A DNA stretch of 64,000 nt from Halovivax ruber XH-70 (GTDB taxonomy: Archaea > Halobacteriota > Halobacteria > Halobacteriales > Natrialbaceae): the NCBI RefSeq assembly GCF_000328525.1, contig NC_019964.1, positions 1,240,001-1,304,000 on the forward strand. The letters run 5' to 3'. The notes under the pieces are model-generated. The model was given only the letters and a program-made list of their open reading frames with translations. It did no database searches and was not told the origin of the DNA. A program made the position numbers and the translations under genes. Shown here one piece after another: positions 16,786 to 28,467 of the stretch; position 1 is the stretch's first letter, and each line of letters begins with the position of its first letter.

Positions 16786-17754
16786 ATGAAGGCCGTCGTC
16801 CTTGCCGGTGGCTACGCGACACGACTGTGGCCGATCACGAAGAATCGACCCAAGATGTTTCTCCCGATCGGCGAGACGACCGTCGTCGACAGAATCTTCG
16901 ACGATCTCGAGGCGGACGACCGGATCGACACCGTCTACGTCAGTACGAACGAGCGGTTCGCAGCGGAGTTCGAGACGCACTTGGCCGAGGCCGACTACGA
17001 GAAACCGCAGCTCTCCGTCGAGGAGACGACCGAGGAAGACGAGAAGTTCGGCGTGATGGGGGCGCTGGCTCAGCTCATCGATCGAGAGAACGTCGACGAC
17101 GACCTGCTCGTTATCGCAGGGGACAATCTCCTCTCGTTCTCGGTCGGCGACTTCCTCGATTACTTCGAAGCACGCGAGGCGCCGACGATCGCGGCCTACG
17201 ACGTTGGGTCGCTCGACCGGGCCAGCGAGTACGGCCTCGTCGAACTGGAGGACGACCGGGTCGTCGATTTTCAGGAGAAACCGGAGGATCCGAACAGCAC
17301 GCTGGTCTCGATCGCCTGCTACGGCTTCCCGCGTGAAGCCGTCGGACTGATCTCGACGTATCTCGAAGACGGCAACAACCCCGACGAACCGGGCTGGTTC
17401 ATCCAGTGGCTCCAGGCGCGCCGGCCGACCTACGCCTACACCTTCGAGGAAGCCTGGTTCGATATCGGCACCCCGGAGAGTTACCTCGACGCCGTCGCGT
17501 GGTATCTGGACGGCGACTCGCTCATTTCCGAGACGGCGACGCTCGACGACGCGACCATCGGAAACGACGTTCACGTCATGGCCGACGCCGAGATCGTCGA
17601 TACGCACCTAGAAAATACCGTCGTCTTCCCGAACGTCACGCTGAAGAACGCGGACATCCGCGGGTCGATCATCGACGAGGACACGCTCCTCGAAGACGTC
17701 GATCTGGCGACTGCGCTCATCGGCGCCCACACGCAGATTTCGAACGATCGGTAG
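16786..17754 (+). CDS. Sugar-phosphate nucleotidyltransferase
   Basis: A 322-residue protein. The N-terminal nucleotidyltransferase domain has the signature VLAGGYATRLWPITKNRPKM, then LLVIAGDNLL and the EEAWFDIGTPESYLDA motif near 222-237. The C-terminal 80 residues contain hexapeptide-like repeats (ATLDDATIGNDVHVM..NTVVFPNVTLKN), forming a left-handed beta-helix. It makes an NDP-sugar from a sugar-1-phosphate, for glycan or S-layer N-glycosylation precursors. Glucose-1-phosphate or related substrates are likely, but the specificity is not visible. It is convergent with dph6. Confidence 0.9.
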   Translation: MKAVVLAGGYATRLWPITKNRPKMFLPIGETTVVDRIFDDLEADDRIDTVYVSTNERFAAEFETHLAEADYEKPQLSVEETTEEDEKFGVMGALAQLIDRENVDDDLLVIAGDNLLSFSVGDFLDYFEAREAPTIAAYDVGSLDRASEYGLVELEDDRVVDFQEKPEDPNSTLVSIACYGFPREAVGLISTYLEDGNNPDEPGWFIQWLQARRPTYAYTFEEAWFDIGTPESYLDAVAWYLDGDSLISETATLDDATIGNDVHVMADAEIVDTHLENTVVFPNVTLKNADIRGSIIDEDTLLEDVDLATALIGAHTQISNDR

Positions 17755-17804
17755 CTCCTGCCTGGTCGGTCTCGCCTTCTGTTCTTCCTATTCTACCCGC
17801 GTCG

Positions 17805-18530
17805 TCACTCCAGCGACGCGTCAGTGACAGTTATCGAACCGCGCGTGCCGTCCCACGTCGTCTCGTACTCGATGTCGAGCCGGCGGTCCATGTGGGGCGC
17901 GTCGAGTACCATCGTCTCGAACTCGCCGCCCTCGCCGAGGAGGTGGACACCGTGGGAGTCGGCGAGTGTTTCCAGTTCGTCGATCGCTGCGTGGTCGAGG
18001 GGTCTGCCGAGCCAGGATTCGTCGAGACCGTGGGCTGCCACCTGAACGATCACGATCTCGAAGTCGGCCGCGAGCATGTCCGTGGCAAGCGCGCGGGGAT
18101 CGGCCTGCCAGAGCGGTGCGAAGAGTTCACAGTCGAACTCCGTACAGAGGCGTTCCACCCGTTCGCGTTGATACTCGCTTTCGACGGCGCCGACGACGAG
18201 GCCGGCGATGCCGCCGGCTGTGTCGGCTGCGAGCGAGCGGAGTGCCGTCTCGAGTGGCTCGACTTCCCGATCGCCCTGCGTGCCCGAATCCGTCGCCTCC
18301 TCGGTCTCGAACGAGTCGGGATGGACGTCGAGTGATCGGATTCCGATGCTGTCGGCCGCGAGTGTCGCCAGCTCGGTCGCCGGGACGTGGTACATGTACG
18401 AGTCACCCTCGGGGTGAATCGTGAGCAACCGATCGACGTCGATGCCGCGTTCGAGCGCCAGATAGAGTGCGTACGAGGAATCCTTCCCGCCGGAGAAGAG
18501 TGACACCCAGGCGCCGGAGGCCTCCGTCAT
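17805..18530 (-). CDS. dph6: Diphthine--ammonia ligase (Dph6 family)
   Basis: A 241-residue ATP-PPase-fold protein. The PP-loop SLFSGGKDSSYAL is at about residues 10-22, and the C-terminal GEGGEFETMVLDAP motif is diagnostic of the Dph6/MJ0570 family. It performs the last step of diphthamide synthesis on elongation factor 2, converting diphthine to diphthamide with ATP and ammonia. The ATG at 18530 gives MTEASGAWVSLFSGGKDS, so the 32 upstream residues of the open frame were excluded. Confidence 0.9.
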   Translation of the reverse strand: MTEASGAWVSLFSGGKDSSYALYLALERGIDVDRLLTIHPEGDSYMYHVPATELATLAADSIGIRSLDVHPDSFETEEATDSGTQGDREVEPLETALRSLAADTAGGIAGLVVGAVESEYQRERVERLCTEFDCELFAPLWQADPRALATDMLAADFEIVIVQVAAHGLDESWLGRPLDHAAIDELETLADSHGVHLLGEGGEFETMVLDAPHMDRRLDIEYETTWDGTRGSITVTDASLE

Positions 18531-18698
18531 ACGAGCACCTGGCGACGCCCGGCTAAATTGGTGACGATTTTCACTATCACGCTGTCGAACCCACGAGTCA
18601 GCCGTGCCAATCACTTGCTGGTTCACCAGTCCGTCGCTCGATGTGACCCGATCGCCGGAACGATACCAGTCGCTCGCGACACGTCACTGTCGTTCCGC

Positions 18699-19856
18699 TC
18701 AATCTGAGTCCGTGTGCTCGGTGAACTCGGAATCATCGATCGCAGCCGTCGCGAGCCGTGAGGTCAGTCGGACCCCGACGATGCTCAGGGCGAACGCGAC
18801 GGAGACGTAGAGGGCGAGACGCTGGCTGGCGGAGAGTGAGATGGCCTCGATGGTCGTCGTCCCGATCGAGATCGGTGGGACAATGATCGGATCGATGAGA
18901 TCCTGCTGTTCGAGAAAGTACGCGGAGAAGCCTCGCACTACGAGACCGACCGAGACGACGACAAAGGGCAAGTTGAGGTACGACCGGCGGAGCGGTTCGT
19001 CCTCGATGGTCTCGTCTAACAGCCGTCCCGCGCTGGCGACGAGGGCGGCCATCGCGATCCAGGGGACGCTGTCGTTGACGAACTGCATCGTGGGGAGCAA
19101 CACCCCGGCGGTGTCGTCCAGTCCCGAGACACCGAGCCCGCCGACGAAGAGCCCGATCAGCGTCAAGCCGGCCGCGACGACGTACGTGACGACCGACACC
19201 TGGCCCGAGTAGATCGACTCGCGTGCTTTGATCGCCAGCGCCGTGACGATCTCGTCGATGTTGAACCCCTTGTAGAGCAAGAAGAGGCCGATGACGGTGG
19301 TGATGGCCGCGGCTCCCTGTGCGAGCGTGGTGACCGACGCGAGGATCGGGAAGACCAGCAGCGTCAACCCGACGGGGACCAGGATCGTCTGTCGAAGCTC
19401 CTCGTCGCCGAGAAACTGCTTCAGCAGGTAGTACGTGGACTCGATGTCCCTGGCCTGCCTGACGACGACCCGATCGACCGAGTCGACGCGGAGTCGACTC
19501 TCGACGACGGGAACGAGTTGCTCGTCTTCGGTGCTGTCGAGGACGACGACGGCCGAGTCGAGGTCGTACTCGGCGGCGAGGTCGTCGAGTTGCCGAGCGA
19601 CCGCACGATCGGCGCTCACCATGGATTCGCGTTCGCCAGAGACGACGGCGACGACGACGTCCTCGTTGTCGTCTCGGAGTTGCTGGGCGACGGAAAGCGT
19701 CTCGAGGAGGGCGTTGACTCCGGAGTCCTCTGGGTCGGCGAGTCCGACGTCGGTGACGAGCGCTCTGACTGCTTCCCAGCCGACGATCGGCGTGGAGAGC
19801 CCGGTCTTCCGACCGACGTCGTCGTTCCGGTCCAGGCAGACGACCAGCGAAGTCAC
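18699..19856 (-). CDS. DUF373 family membrane protein
   Basis: A 385-residue protein from a GTG start at 19856 (VTSLVVCLDRNDDVGRKTG), which matches the usual family N-terminus; the ATG-initiated longer frame adds 63 unlike residues. The N-terminal about 145 residues are soluble and conserved, then roughly eight transmembrane helices follow (LVPVGLTLLVFPILASVTTL onward). DUF373 is an archaeal membrane family of unknown function. It is divergent from HalOD1 over 307 bp. Confidence 0.88.
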   Translation of the reverse strand: MTSLVVCLDRNDDVGRKTGLSTPIVGWEAVRALVTDVGLADPEDSGVNALLETLSVAQQLRDDNEDVVVAVVSGERESMVSADRAVARQLDDLAAEYDLDSAVVVLDSTEDEQLVPVVESRLRVDSVDRVVVRQARDIESTYYLLKQFLGDEELRQTILVPVGLTLLVFPILASVTTLAQGAAAITTVIGLFLLYKGFNIDEIVTALAIKARESIYSGQVSVVTYVVAAGLTLIGLFVGGLGVSGLDDTAGVLLPTMQFVNDSVPWIAMAALVASAGRLLDETIEDEPLRRSYLNLPFVVVSVGLVVRGFSAYFLEQQDLIDPIIVPPISIGTTTIEAISLSASQRLALYVSVAFALSIVGVRLTSRLATAAIDDSEFTEHTDSD

Positions 19857-20163
19857 AGTGTCTGGTCCTCCTCGCTCCCGGGTAAAATCCTTTGTCCTCT
19901 TTCGGCCGAGTTTCGTCCGGTGGACGCCGTCCTCGTCGTCAGTTTCGGGGGTGGTCTGCGCCACGGCGACGTCACTGGTGCCAGGTGACGTATCGGTCAA
20001 CTGGTGTATGACAGCGACCGAGCGAAACCGAGTGCCGGGTGTCACCCGTCTTCGTTTTGTACGACAAATCGCTGAATATTGTCTGACAGGGTTTTATCCT
20101 CTCCCCTGGCATACCCCGTTATTCCCTGGGTCCGCCGCCCGCTCGGCGGACGGGGAGGTAACA
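19857..20163. promoter_or_regulatory. 307-bp divergent intergenic region between the DUF373 and HalOD1 genes
   Basis: No gene seen. It contains AT-richer runs around 20055-20100 (TTTTGTACGACAAATCGCTGAATATTGTC and GGTTTTATCC) that could be promoter elements for the plus-strand HalOD1 gene; the TTTTATCC element lies about 70 bp before its ATG, so a short 5' leader is predicted. Confidence 0.4.
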
Positions 20164-20475
20164 ATGAACGCAATCGACGACGCCACCATCGCCCCTGATC
20201 TCGACCCGACGACGTCGACCACCGTCCAGCACGACTGGGCGTCCGACGAGTCGATCACCGTTTCGATCGTCACCGCAATCGCCCAGCGCGCCGGTGTCGA
20301 CCCCGAAGACGTCTCGCACCTGTACGAGCGCCTCGATCCCGACTCGCTGGAGTCGCTCTTTTCCCCGACGACGCAGTCGGGTGCTCGAAACAGCGGCCAC
20401 CTCTGGATCCCCGTCGACGACTACGGCGTGACCGTCTACGCGGACGGGCGGATCGTCGTTCAGTCGTTGACGTGA
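20164..20475 (+). CDS. HalOD1 output-domain protein
   Basis: A 103-residue protein with the HalOD1 layout: an N-terminal strand HDWASDESITVSIVTAIAQRAGVDPEDV, a helix LYERLDPDSLESLF, and a C-terminal hairpin ending VTVYADGRIVV. HalOD1 is a haloarchaeal output domain, found alone or joined to response-regulator receivers; molecular function is unknown. This is a stand-alone copy. It is convergent with the coiled-coil gene. Confidence 0.88.
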   Translation: MNAIDDATIAPDLDPTTSTTVQHDWASDESITVSIVTAIAQRAGVDPEDVSHLYERLDPDSLESLFSPTTQSGARNSGHLWIPVDDYGVTVYADGRIVVQSLT

Positions 20476-20514
20476 GCTGTCGTTTGTGTCGTGACTGTCT
20501 GTGCGTTGCAGTAT

Positions 20515-20577
20515 CGCTCACCGACGACTCCGTGGCATCGTTCGTTCTCGGCGGCGCCGCTCGTTCGTCGGTGAGCG
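20515..20577. repeat. 13-bp perfect inverted repeat between convergent genes
   Basis: Arms CGCTCACCGACGA (20515-20527) and TCGTCGGTGAGCG (20565-20577) are exact reverse complements separated by 37 bp, itself GC-rich (GGCGGCGCC). It lies between the HalOD1 stop and the coiled-coil gene stop, so a bidirectional transcript-end structure is plausible. Confidence 0.6.
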
Positions 20578-20605
20578 CGCGGAGAAACCGTCGCTTCGAC
20601 GCCGA

Positions 20606-21487
20606 TTACAGCAGGCCGGTCTTCTGGAGCTTCATCAGGTCCTCGGTCTCTAGGGTCTCGCCTTCCTTGAACTTCTGATAAATCTCCTCGGCTTCCTCTT
20701 TGGCCTCCTCTTTCTTCTTGTCGCGAGCGGACTTGCGCTCTTCTTCTTCCTCCTTGTCCATCTCGCGCAGGCGCTTCTGGACGCGGACGAAGTCCTCGTG
20801 GTGGCGGTCGGCCGCCTCCTGGGCCTCCACGAAGGAGTCGTGCATGTCGTCGGCCTCGTCACGGATGTCGTCGGCCTCTCGGTAGGCCTCGATCATCTGG
20901 TTGTGGTGCTCCTGGGCCTTGTCGGCGAGCTCCGTCACCTTCTGGTGGTGCTGGGAGGCTTCCGATCGGACCTCTTCGGCCTCTGCTCGGAGGCCTTCGA
21001 GCTCCTCACTGCCGTCGAGTTTGTCCTTGCGCTCGGCGTACTCCTCGCGCTTGCCTTCGATCTTCTCGATGAGCTCGCGCTCTTCGTCCGTCGAGAGCAC
21101 TTCCGTCTGCTGTTTGAACTCGAGATCTTCGATCTCCGATTCGAGTTCCTCCAGGTCCTTGCCTTCGTCGAGTTCGAGGTCGGACTTCAGCTCGTCGACC
21201 TTGTCGAAGAGCTCGTTCGCCTCGGCGTTGAGCTCGTTTCGGCTCTCTTTGTGTTCCTGGACCTGTTCGTTCAACTCGTCTCGTTTTTCGCGATGCTCCT
21301 GGGCCTCGTCGACCTTCTCACGCGTCTTTGCGTTGAGATCGTCACGCTTCGACGCGCGTTCAGAAGCCATCTGGTTCAGCTCGTTTCGCCGGTCGCGGAG
21401 TTGACCGGCCTTCTTGATGAGCTGTCCCTTCGATTTGTTTGCGAGATCGTCCTCTGTCAGTTCGATGTTCTTCGATTCGTCTACCAT
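20606..21487 (-). CDS. Long coiled-coil protein (DUF7121-like)
   Basis: A 293-residue, highly charged protein that is almost wholly predicted helix. Heptad-like runs such as QLRDRRNELNQMASERASKR, VDEAQEHREKRDELNEQ and EKIEGKREEYAERKDKL extend from about residue 15 to 265. It is archaea-wide and often misnamed phosphoserine phosphatase; I recall the haloarchaeal family as DUF7121. Structural or RNP-associated roles have been guessed, but nothing in the sequence settles function. The ATG at 21487 (MVDESKNIELTEDD) was preferred to the ATG at 21508. Confidence 0.82.
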   Translation of the reverse strand: MVDESKNIELTEDDLANKSKGQLIKKAGQLRDRRNELNQMASERASKRDDLNAKTREKVDEAQEHREKRDELNEQVQEHKESRNELNAEANELFDKVDELKSDLELDEGKDLEELESEIEDLEFKQQTEVLSTDEERELIEKIEGKREEYAERKDKLDGSEELEGLRAEAEEVRSEASQHHQKVTELADKAQEHHNQMIEAYREADDIRDEADDMHDSFVEAQEAADRHHEDFVRVQKRLREMDKEEEEERKSARDKKKEEAKEEAEEIYQKFKEGETLETEDLMKLQKTGLL

Positions 21488-21611
21488 GTGTTCAAACCTC
21501 TGTGCCATACCCGCACCGGCTGGCGCAACCGCTCAAAAGCAGCGAAATCTCGGTCAGTAAGATTCCCTGTCATCGGTTATCGAGCGATACGCGCCACGCC
21601 GGTGGCGCTCT

Positions 21612-21650
21612 GGTACCTCCAACTACCGTCGCCCAGTAGTTAAAGGTACC
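21612..21650. repeat. 15-bp imperfect inverted repeat with 9-bp loop
   Basis: Left arm 21612-21626 and right arm 21636-21650 match at 13 of 15 positions (GGTACCT..ACTAC against its complement). It lies 79 bp beyond the GH2-like stop and about 125 bp upstream of the coiled-coil gene start, both on the minus strand. It could be a terminator hairpin for the former or an operator for the latter. Confidence 0.5.
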
Positions 21651-21728
21651 GGAAAATCGCCCTGTGGAAATCGTTAACACGGGCCGTCTGGAGCGTATAC
21701 GTGGCCAGCAACCGTATTAAGCTGATGG

Positions 21729-23612
21729 TCATAACCGATACACATTCTCACTCGATCCCCCGTCCGTCTCGACGACGAGGGAGAGGGTCGAAGCGCCCGA
21801 TGGAATGGTGAACGGCCCGAGTTCGGCCACGGAGGTTGCGTCGAGCGTTGACGACAGCTGCTCAGCGGCATCGGCTGCACGGCAGGTGACCGTCGCGTCC
21901 ACGCGGTCGCTCGTCTCGTTTACGAGCCAGATCGTCGTCGTTTCACCGGCTGACGGACTCCCCTCGACGACAGCCCGTACCGGTTCGAAGATACCGGCGA
22001 TATCGTCACCTTCGAGCCACGCTTCGACGCGGTGGGCTTCTTCTGCAATGGCACTGTTCGAGACTCCTTCCCGCCCGGGTTCGACGAGGACGAGTCCCGA
22101 CCCACGGCGGCGAAGCGCCTCGACGGTGGTCCGGAGCGCCGTCGATCGCTGCTCGTCGAGTGCCGTCGAAGCGCCGCCGTCCGTCGAGACGGCTGCACTA
22201 GACTCGTTCGGCTCGACCGAATCGGACTGGACAGCGTTCGAGGTGGGGCGGCCGGATGTGGATGCGGGCAGCGGTGAACTGACGATGGCACCCATCGTGT
22301 CGTCGCCGTCGTAGCGATCGAGCAGCCACTCGACGGACGCCTCGTCTACGTATCGCCAGCCCGGGGCGAGTCGGACGACGTCCGAATCGGTCCCCGGCGG
22401 TCCGACGAGCGGAATCGGGACCAGGTCGGCTGGGAGCGCCGCCGCGATGTCGTCGACCGTCCCTCGATCGTCGTCGGCGCGCCAGGCACGCCAGCGGACG
22501 CGCGCTCTCGCGAGCAGTCCGGTCCCGAGGGCGTCGTCGAACGGCGCGGATCCGCCGTCCCTGATCCCGACCATCGACAGACTCGGATTGCCGTACCGGT
22601 GGCCGTAGAGCCGATCGGCCACGGTCGTCGCCTGGTCGGTATCGGTAGACGGGGCGATCGGGAGGTCCTGCCAGACCAGCAGTCCCGCCTCGTCGCAGGC
22701 CTCGTAGAGCGACCGGGAGGGGACGTGACCGCTGAACCGAATCAGCGTCGCGTCCGCCGCGGCTGCTGCCTCGATCGTGGCTGCGGATGCCGTACCGGGC
22801 GGAAGGCTAACGCCGCGGGCGGGGACTGGCCGACCGTTGACCCGCAGCCCCGACTCGTCGCGGTCGATCGTTCGTAGTCCGATAGACCGCTCCAGCGATC
22901 GGTCGCCCACCTTGGCTCTGAGCGTATACCGATGCTGGGGACCGAGGCCACGTGGCCACCACAGGACTGGATCGCGAACGTCGATGACGGTTTCGACGGT
23001 CACTCGCTCTCCAGGGCCGGCCTCGATGGGCGTTCTGTCCATCGAGCCGCCGCCCCGGAAGCCGTTCGGGCGCAGGGAGAACGTGACCACGTCGTCGACC
23101 GGCTCGACGGTCTGGACGGTCGCCGTCACCGCGAGCGACGCTCGATCGTCGTCGACCGTCGGTTGCACCTGCAACGACCGAACGCCGGTGGTGGGAATCC
23201 GATGGACCGAGACCCCATCACGGATGCCAGGCACGGCAAACTCGGCTGGAACGTCGTCTCGCTCGGCAACGGCGGCCGTACTCGCGGATGGTTCGCACGC
23301 GATCAACAATTCGTTCGTCGACTCCGGCTCGAACGAGAACCGTCCCGGTTCGATCGGTCCGTCGTGGGTTCCGTGGAATCGATCGTTGATCCACACGTGC
23401 GCACGCCCGTAGACGCCCGTCAGTTCGAGTTCGGCCCGTTCGTCGCCCCCAGTTCTGGGGTCGGGGAACGTTCGCCTGTAGGCGATCGGGCCCGACTCGT
23501 CGGTAAACACCGTCGAGACGCCCGGAACCGACACGTCCTGCCACGATCGTACCGTCGGTGGCGACTCGCCGTTCATCGACGCGACCACGCCACCGCTCCA
23601 CGTATCGGCCAT
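21729..23612 (-). CDS. Glycoside hydrolase family 2-like protein (beta-mannosidase-like), apparently catalytically dead
   Basis: A 627-residue protein. The N-terminal jelly-roll sugar-binding domain (about 1-130) carries GVYGRAHVWINDRFHG, followed by an immunoglobulin-like domain ending DPVLWWPRGLGPQHRYTL, a strong GH2 beta-mannosidase-type motif. A TIM-barrel-like part follows with YEACDEAGLLVWQDLP. At the position of the acid/base motif (usual NPSV..WSLGNE) the sequence reads NPSLSMVGIRDG, so the Asn-Glu pair is missing. No convincing nucleophile Glu motif is seen downstream, and a disordered Ser/Thr-rich insert (about 480-520) interrupts the barrel region. Non-catalytic carbohydrate binding is likelier than hydrolysis. 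The Met codon at 23612 was chosen. Confidence 0.78.
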   Translation of the reverse strand: MADTWSGGVVASMNGESPPTVRSWQDVSVPGVSTVFTDESGPIAYRRTFPDPRTGGDERAELELTGVYGRAHVWINDRFHGTHDGPIEPGRFSFEPESTNELLIACEPSASTAAVAERDDVPAEFAVPGIRDGVSVHRIPTTGVRSLQVQPTVDDDRASLAVTATVQTVEPVDDVVTFSLRPNGFRGGGSMDRTPIEAGPGERVTVETVIDVRDPVLWWPRGLGPQHRYTLRAKVGDRSLERSIGLRTIDRDESGLRVNGRPVPARGVSLPPGTASAATIEAAAAADATLIRFSGHVPSRSLYEACDEAGLLVWQDLPIAPSTDTDQATTVADRLYGHRYGNPSLSMVGIRDGGSAPFDDALGTGLLARARVRWRAWRADDDRGTVDDIAAALPADLVPIPLVGPPGTDSDVVRLAPGWRYVDEASVEWLLDRYDGDDTMGAIVSSPLPASTSGRPTSNAVQSDSVEPNESSAAVSTDGGASTALDEQRSTALRTTVEALRRRGSGLVLVEPGREGVSNSAIAEEAHRVEAWLEGDDIAGIFEPVRAVVEGSPSAGETTTIWLVNETSDRVDATVTCRAADAAEQLSSTLDATSVAELGPFTIPSGASTLSLVVETDGGSSENVYRL

Positions 23613-23828
23613 CACCACAGCAACTGAACGCCGGCGTCAAAGCTGTTGCGACGATCGTGTCAACGCTGTCGGGTTCGTCGGGACCACCCACGACTGACAG
23701 TTGTGGACACTCTCGGTCAGATTGCAGCCCGTCCCGCCGGGTCCGAACGGCGATCGTCCGTCGGCCACGAACGGGAGCCGTCGATGCGGATAACAACGGC
23801 TTTCCGGGGCCGTCACCTGCCACCACGT

Positions 23829-24254
23829 ATGTTTGCCGAACTCCGTACGGAGGTCCCAGCGTCGCCGGCGGCGCTCCGGGCCGAGTACGACAGAGAGCTC
23901 GCGGCCATCGTCGAATCCGTCGGTCTCGATCAGGCCGTCGCGGAGACGGATGTGAACCGAGACGATTTGCAGACGCTGCTCGATGGGGATTCACCTCCGA
24001 TTTCGCTCACGGACGCCACCGCCATCGCTGCCCTCGATCCCGACCAGCCGGATGCGGAGTCGATCGAGATCGAAGCCTGTGAACACCTTCTGCTCGGCAT
24101 GACGACTGCGGTGCTCGACGTTGAGCGACTCGCAATCGAACTCGACCTCGATCTCGATCCGACGGAGATTCAACAGAAGATCGAACGTCGTGCGCCCATG
24201 TCGTTCGCGGAGTTCGTCCACATCCAGCACACGATCGCGGAACAGTCTCCATAG
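23829..24254 (+). CDS. DUF5791-like helical protein
   Basis: A 141-residue acidic protein starting MFAELRTEVPASPAALRAEYDRELAA. It has an HTH-like segment, AVAETDVNRDDLQTLLDGDSPPISLTDATAIAAL, and a conserved-looking EHLLLGMTTAVLDVE..LDLDPTEIQQKIERRAPM tail. It matches the haloarchaeal family I remember as DUF5791; function unknown, possibly DNA binding from the HTH pattern. It is divergent from the GH2-like gene. Confidence 0.75.
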   Translation: MFAELRTEVPASPAALRAEYDRELAAIVESVGLDQAVAETDVNRDDLQTLLDGDSPPISLTDATAIAALDPDQPDAESIEIEACEHLLLGMTTAVLDVERLAIELDLDLDPTEIQQKIERRAPMSFAEFVHIQHTIAEQSP

Positions 24255-24454
24255 GGCTCTCCCCGTCGCAGCCTCCACAGGGCGCCATCGCGTCGTAGTC
24301 GGCGTACCCGTTGTGATTCCGGTCTGACCGGTTTCGATCGTATTTGTCACTCTCTCACTCCCGTGCTATCGAAGATCCCGCAATATTTGGGGTGCTGGTC
24401 GGTCCTACGGCCGGTCTCGGAGGATTGAAATGTGTTCGCCTTCTAGCTGACCCA

Positions 24455-27193
<2,739 letters not shown>

Positions 27194-27239
27194 ACGGGAC
27201 CGTCCCATCCCGACCGTCTAGCGCGACTCCCCGATCTCG

Positions 27240-27275
27240 TTTTTCGACGGTTCGCCGTCGCTGTCGACGGATCTA
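27240..27275 (+). terminator. Possible acnA terminator
   Basis: A T5 run at 27240-27244 about 47 bp after the stop, beside a CGACGG-TTCG-CCGTCG stem. Archaeal termination needs a T-rich tract; this is a weak, single candidate. Confidence 0.35.
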
Positions 27276-27442
27276 CACCGGCAGTAGTGAGCGATGATCG
27301 CCGGTAGCCTCGTCGCACGTCGTGGCGATTTCGCACCTCCCTGTTTCGCCGCGGGGTTGGAGCCGATTCGTCTAGCTGAGACGCGCGTCGATGTGGAACG
27401 GGGAGCGCTGCCATTTTCCCGCCTGACGCCCAAGCCGACTGT

Positions 27443-28330
27443 ATGCGCGTGGCGATCCTCGGCTGTGGGTACGTTGGACTCGAACTCGGGCGACAGCTGA
27501 CCGAGGCGGGGCACGATGTCGTCGGCGTTCGACGGAGCGAGGCCGGCATCGCGGCGATCGAGGACGCCGGATTCGACGCCGTGCGGGCCGATGTGACCGA
27601 CGCCAGTTCGCTGTCCGCAGTCCCGGACGTCGACGCGGTCGTCTTCGCCGCGAGCAGCGGTGGCGGAGACGCCGAGCAGGCACGGGCCGTGTACGTCGAC
27701 GGGCTCCGGACCGTAATCGATCACTTCGGCGGGCGAGCGTCGGTTCCCGATCGACTGGTCTACACCTCTTCGACCGGCGTCCACGGCGACCACGACGGTG
27801 ACTGGGTCGACTCGACGACGCCTGTCGAGCCAGCGACGCCCAAGGCGGCCGTACTGGCCGAGGCCGAACGGGTCGCACTCGACGCGCCGCGAACGTACGG
27901 TATGGATGGGACCGTCGCCAGACTGGCCGGCCTGTACGGCCCCGATCGCTACCGACTGTCGCGATATCTGGACGGGCCGGTGACCGAGGGGTACCTGAAC
28001 CTGCTTCACCGCGACGACGCGGCGGGAGCGATTCGGTGGCTCCTGACTGCCGACGCGTGTCGCGAGCAGGTGGTCCAGCTCGTCGACGACGAGCCCGTCT
28101 CAAAGTGGGCATTCGCCGACTGGCTCGCCGACCAGTGCGGTCGGGACCCGCCGCCCAAGCGCACGACTGCGGAACGCCTCGCCGACGACGACCTGTCCGA
28201 GCGGGCTCGCCGGCGGCTCCTGACGAGCAAACGGTGTGCCAACGACCGACTCGTCACCACGGGGTACGAATTCACCTATCCGACGTATCGCGACGGCTAC
28301 CGAGCGGCGATCGAATCGCGGCTGGCGTGA
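27443..28330 (+). CDS. SDR-family NAD(P)-dependent epimerase/oxidoreductase
   Basis: A 295-residue atypical SDR. The N-terminal dinucleotide motif is VAILGCGYVGLELG; VVGVRRSEAGI suggests an NADP-type basic residue after strand 2. The catalytic region has LVYTSSTGVHGD; the usual YxxxK is replaced by the segment PATPKAAVLAEAE, so the catalytic Tyr appears to be missing, as in several YeeZ/SDR5-type proteins. Substrate unknown. It is followed by the DHH gene 137 bp downstream on the same strand. Confidence 0.82.
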   Translation: MRVAILGCGYVGLELGRQLTEAGHDVVGVRRSEAGIAAIEDAGFDAVRADVTDASSLSAVPDVDAVVFAASSGGGDAEQARAVYVDGLRTVIDHFGGRASVPDRLVYTSSTGVHGDHDGDWVDSTTPVEPATPKAAVLAEAERVALDAPRTYGMDGTVARLAGLYGPDRYRLSRYLDGPVTEGYLNLLHRDDAAGAIRWLLTADACREQVVQLVDDEPVSKWAFADWLADQCGRDPPPKRTTAERLADDDLSERARRRLLTSKRCANDRLVTTGYEFTYPTYRDGYRAAIESRLA

Positions 28331-28467
28331 GCGGGCCAGCTGTCGGCTGTGTCCCCATCCCGACCCGCTACATTGCGGTGAAACCGTCTTGTAGGGCATC
28401 TGTGGGCCAATTTCTCCTCTCCGCCCATGAGGGGAACTTTCATGGTGGCCGACTTGGAGACTGACGT

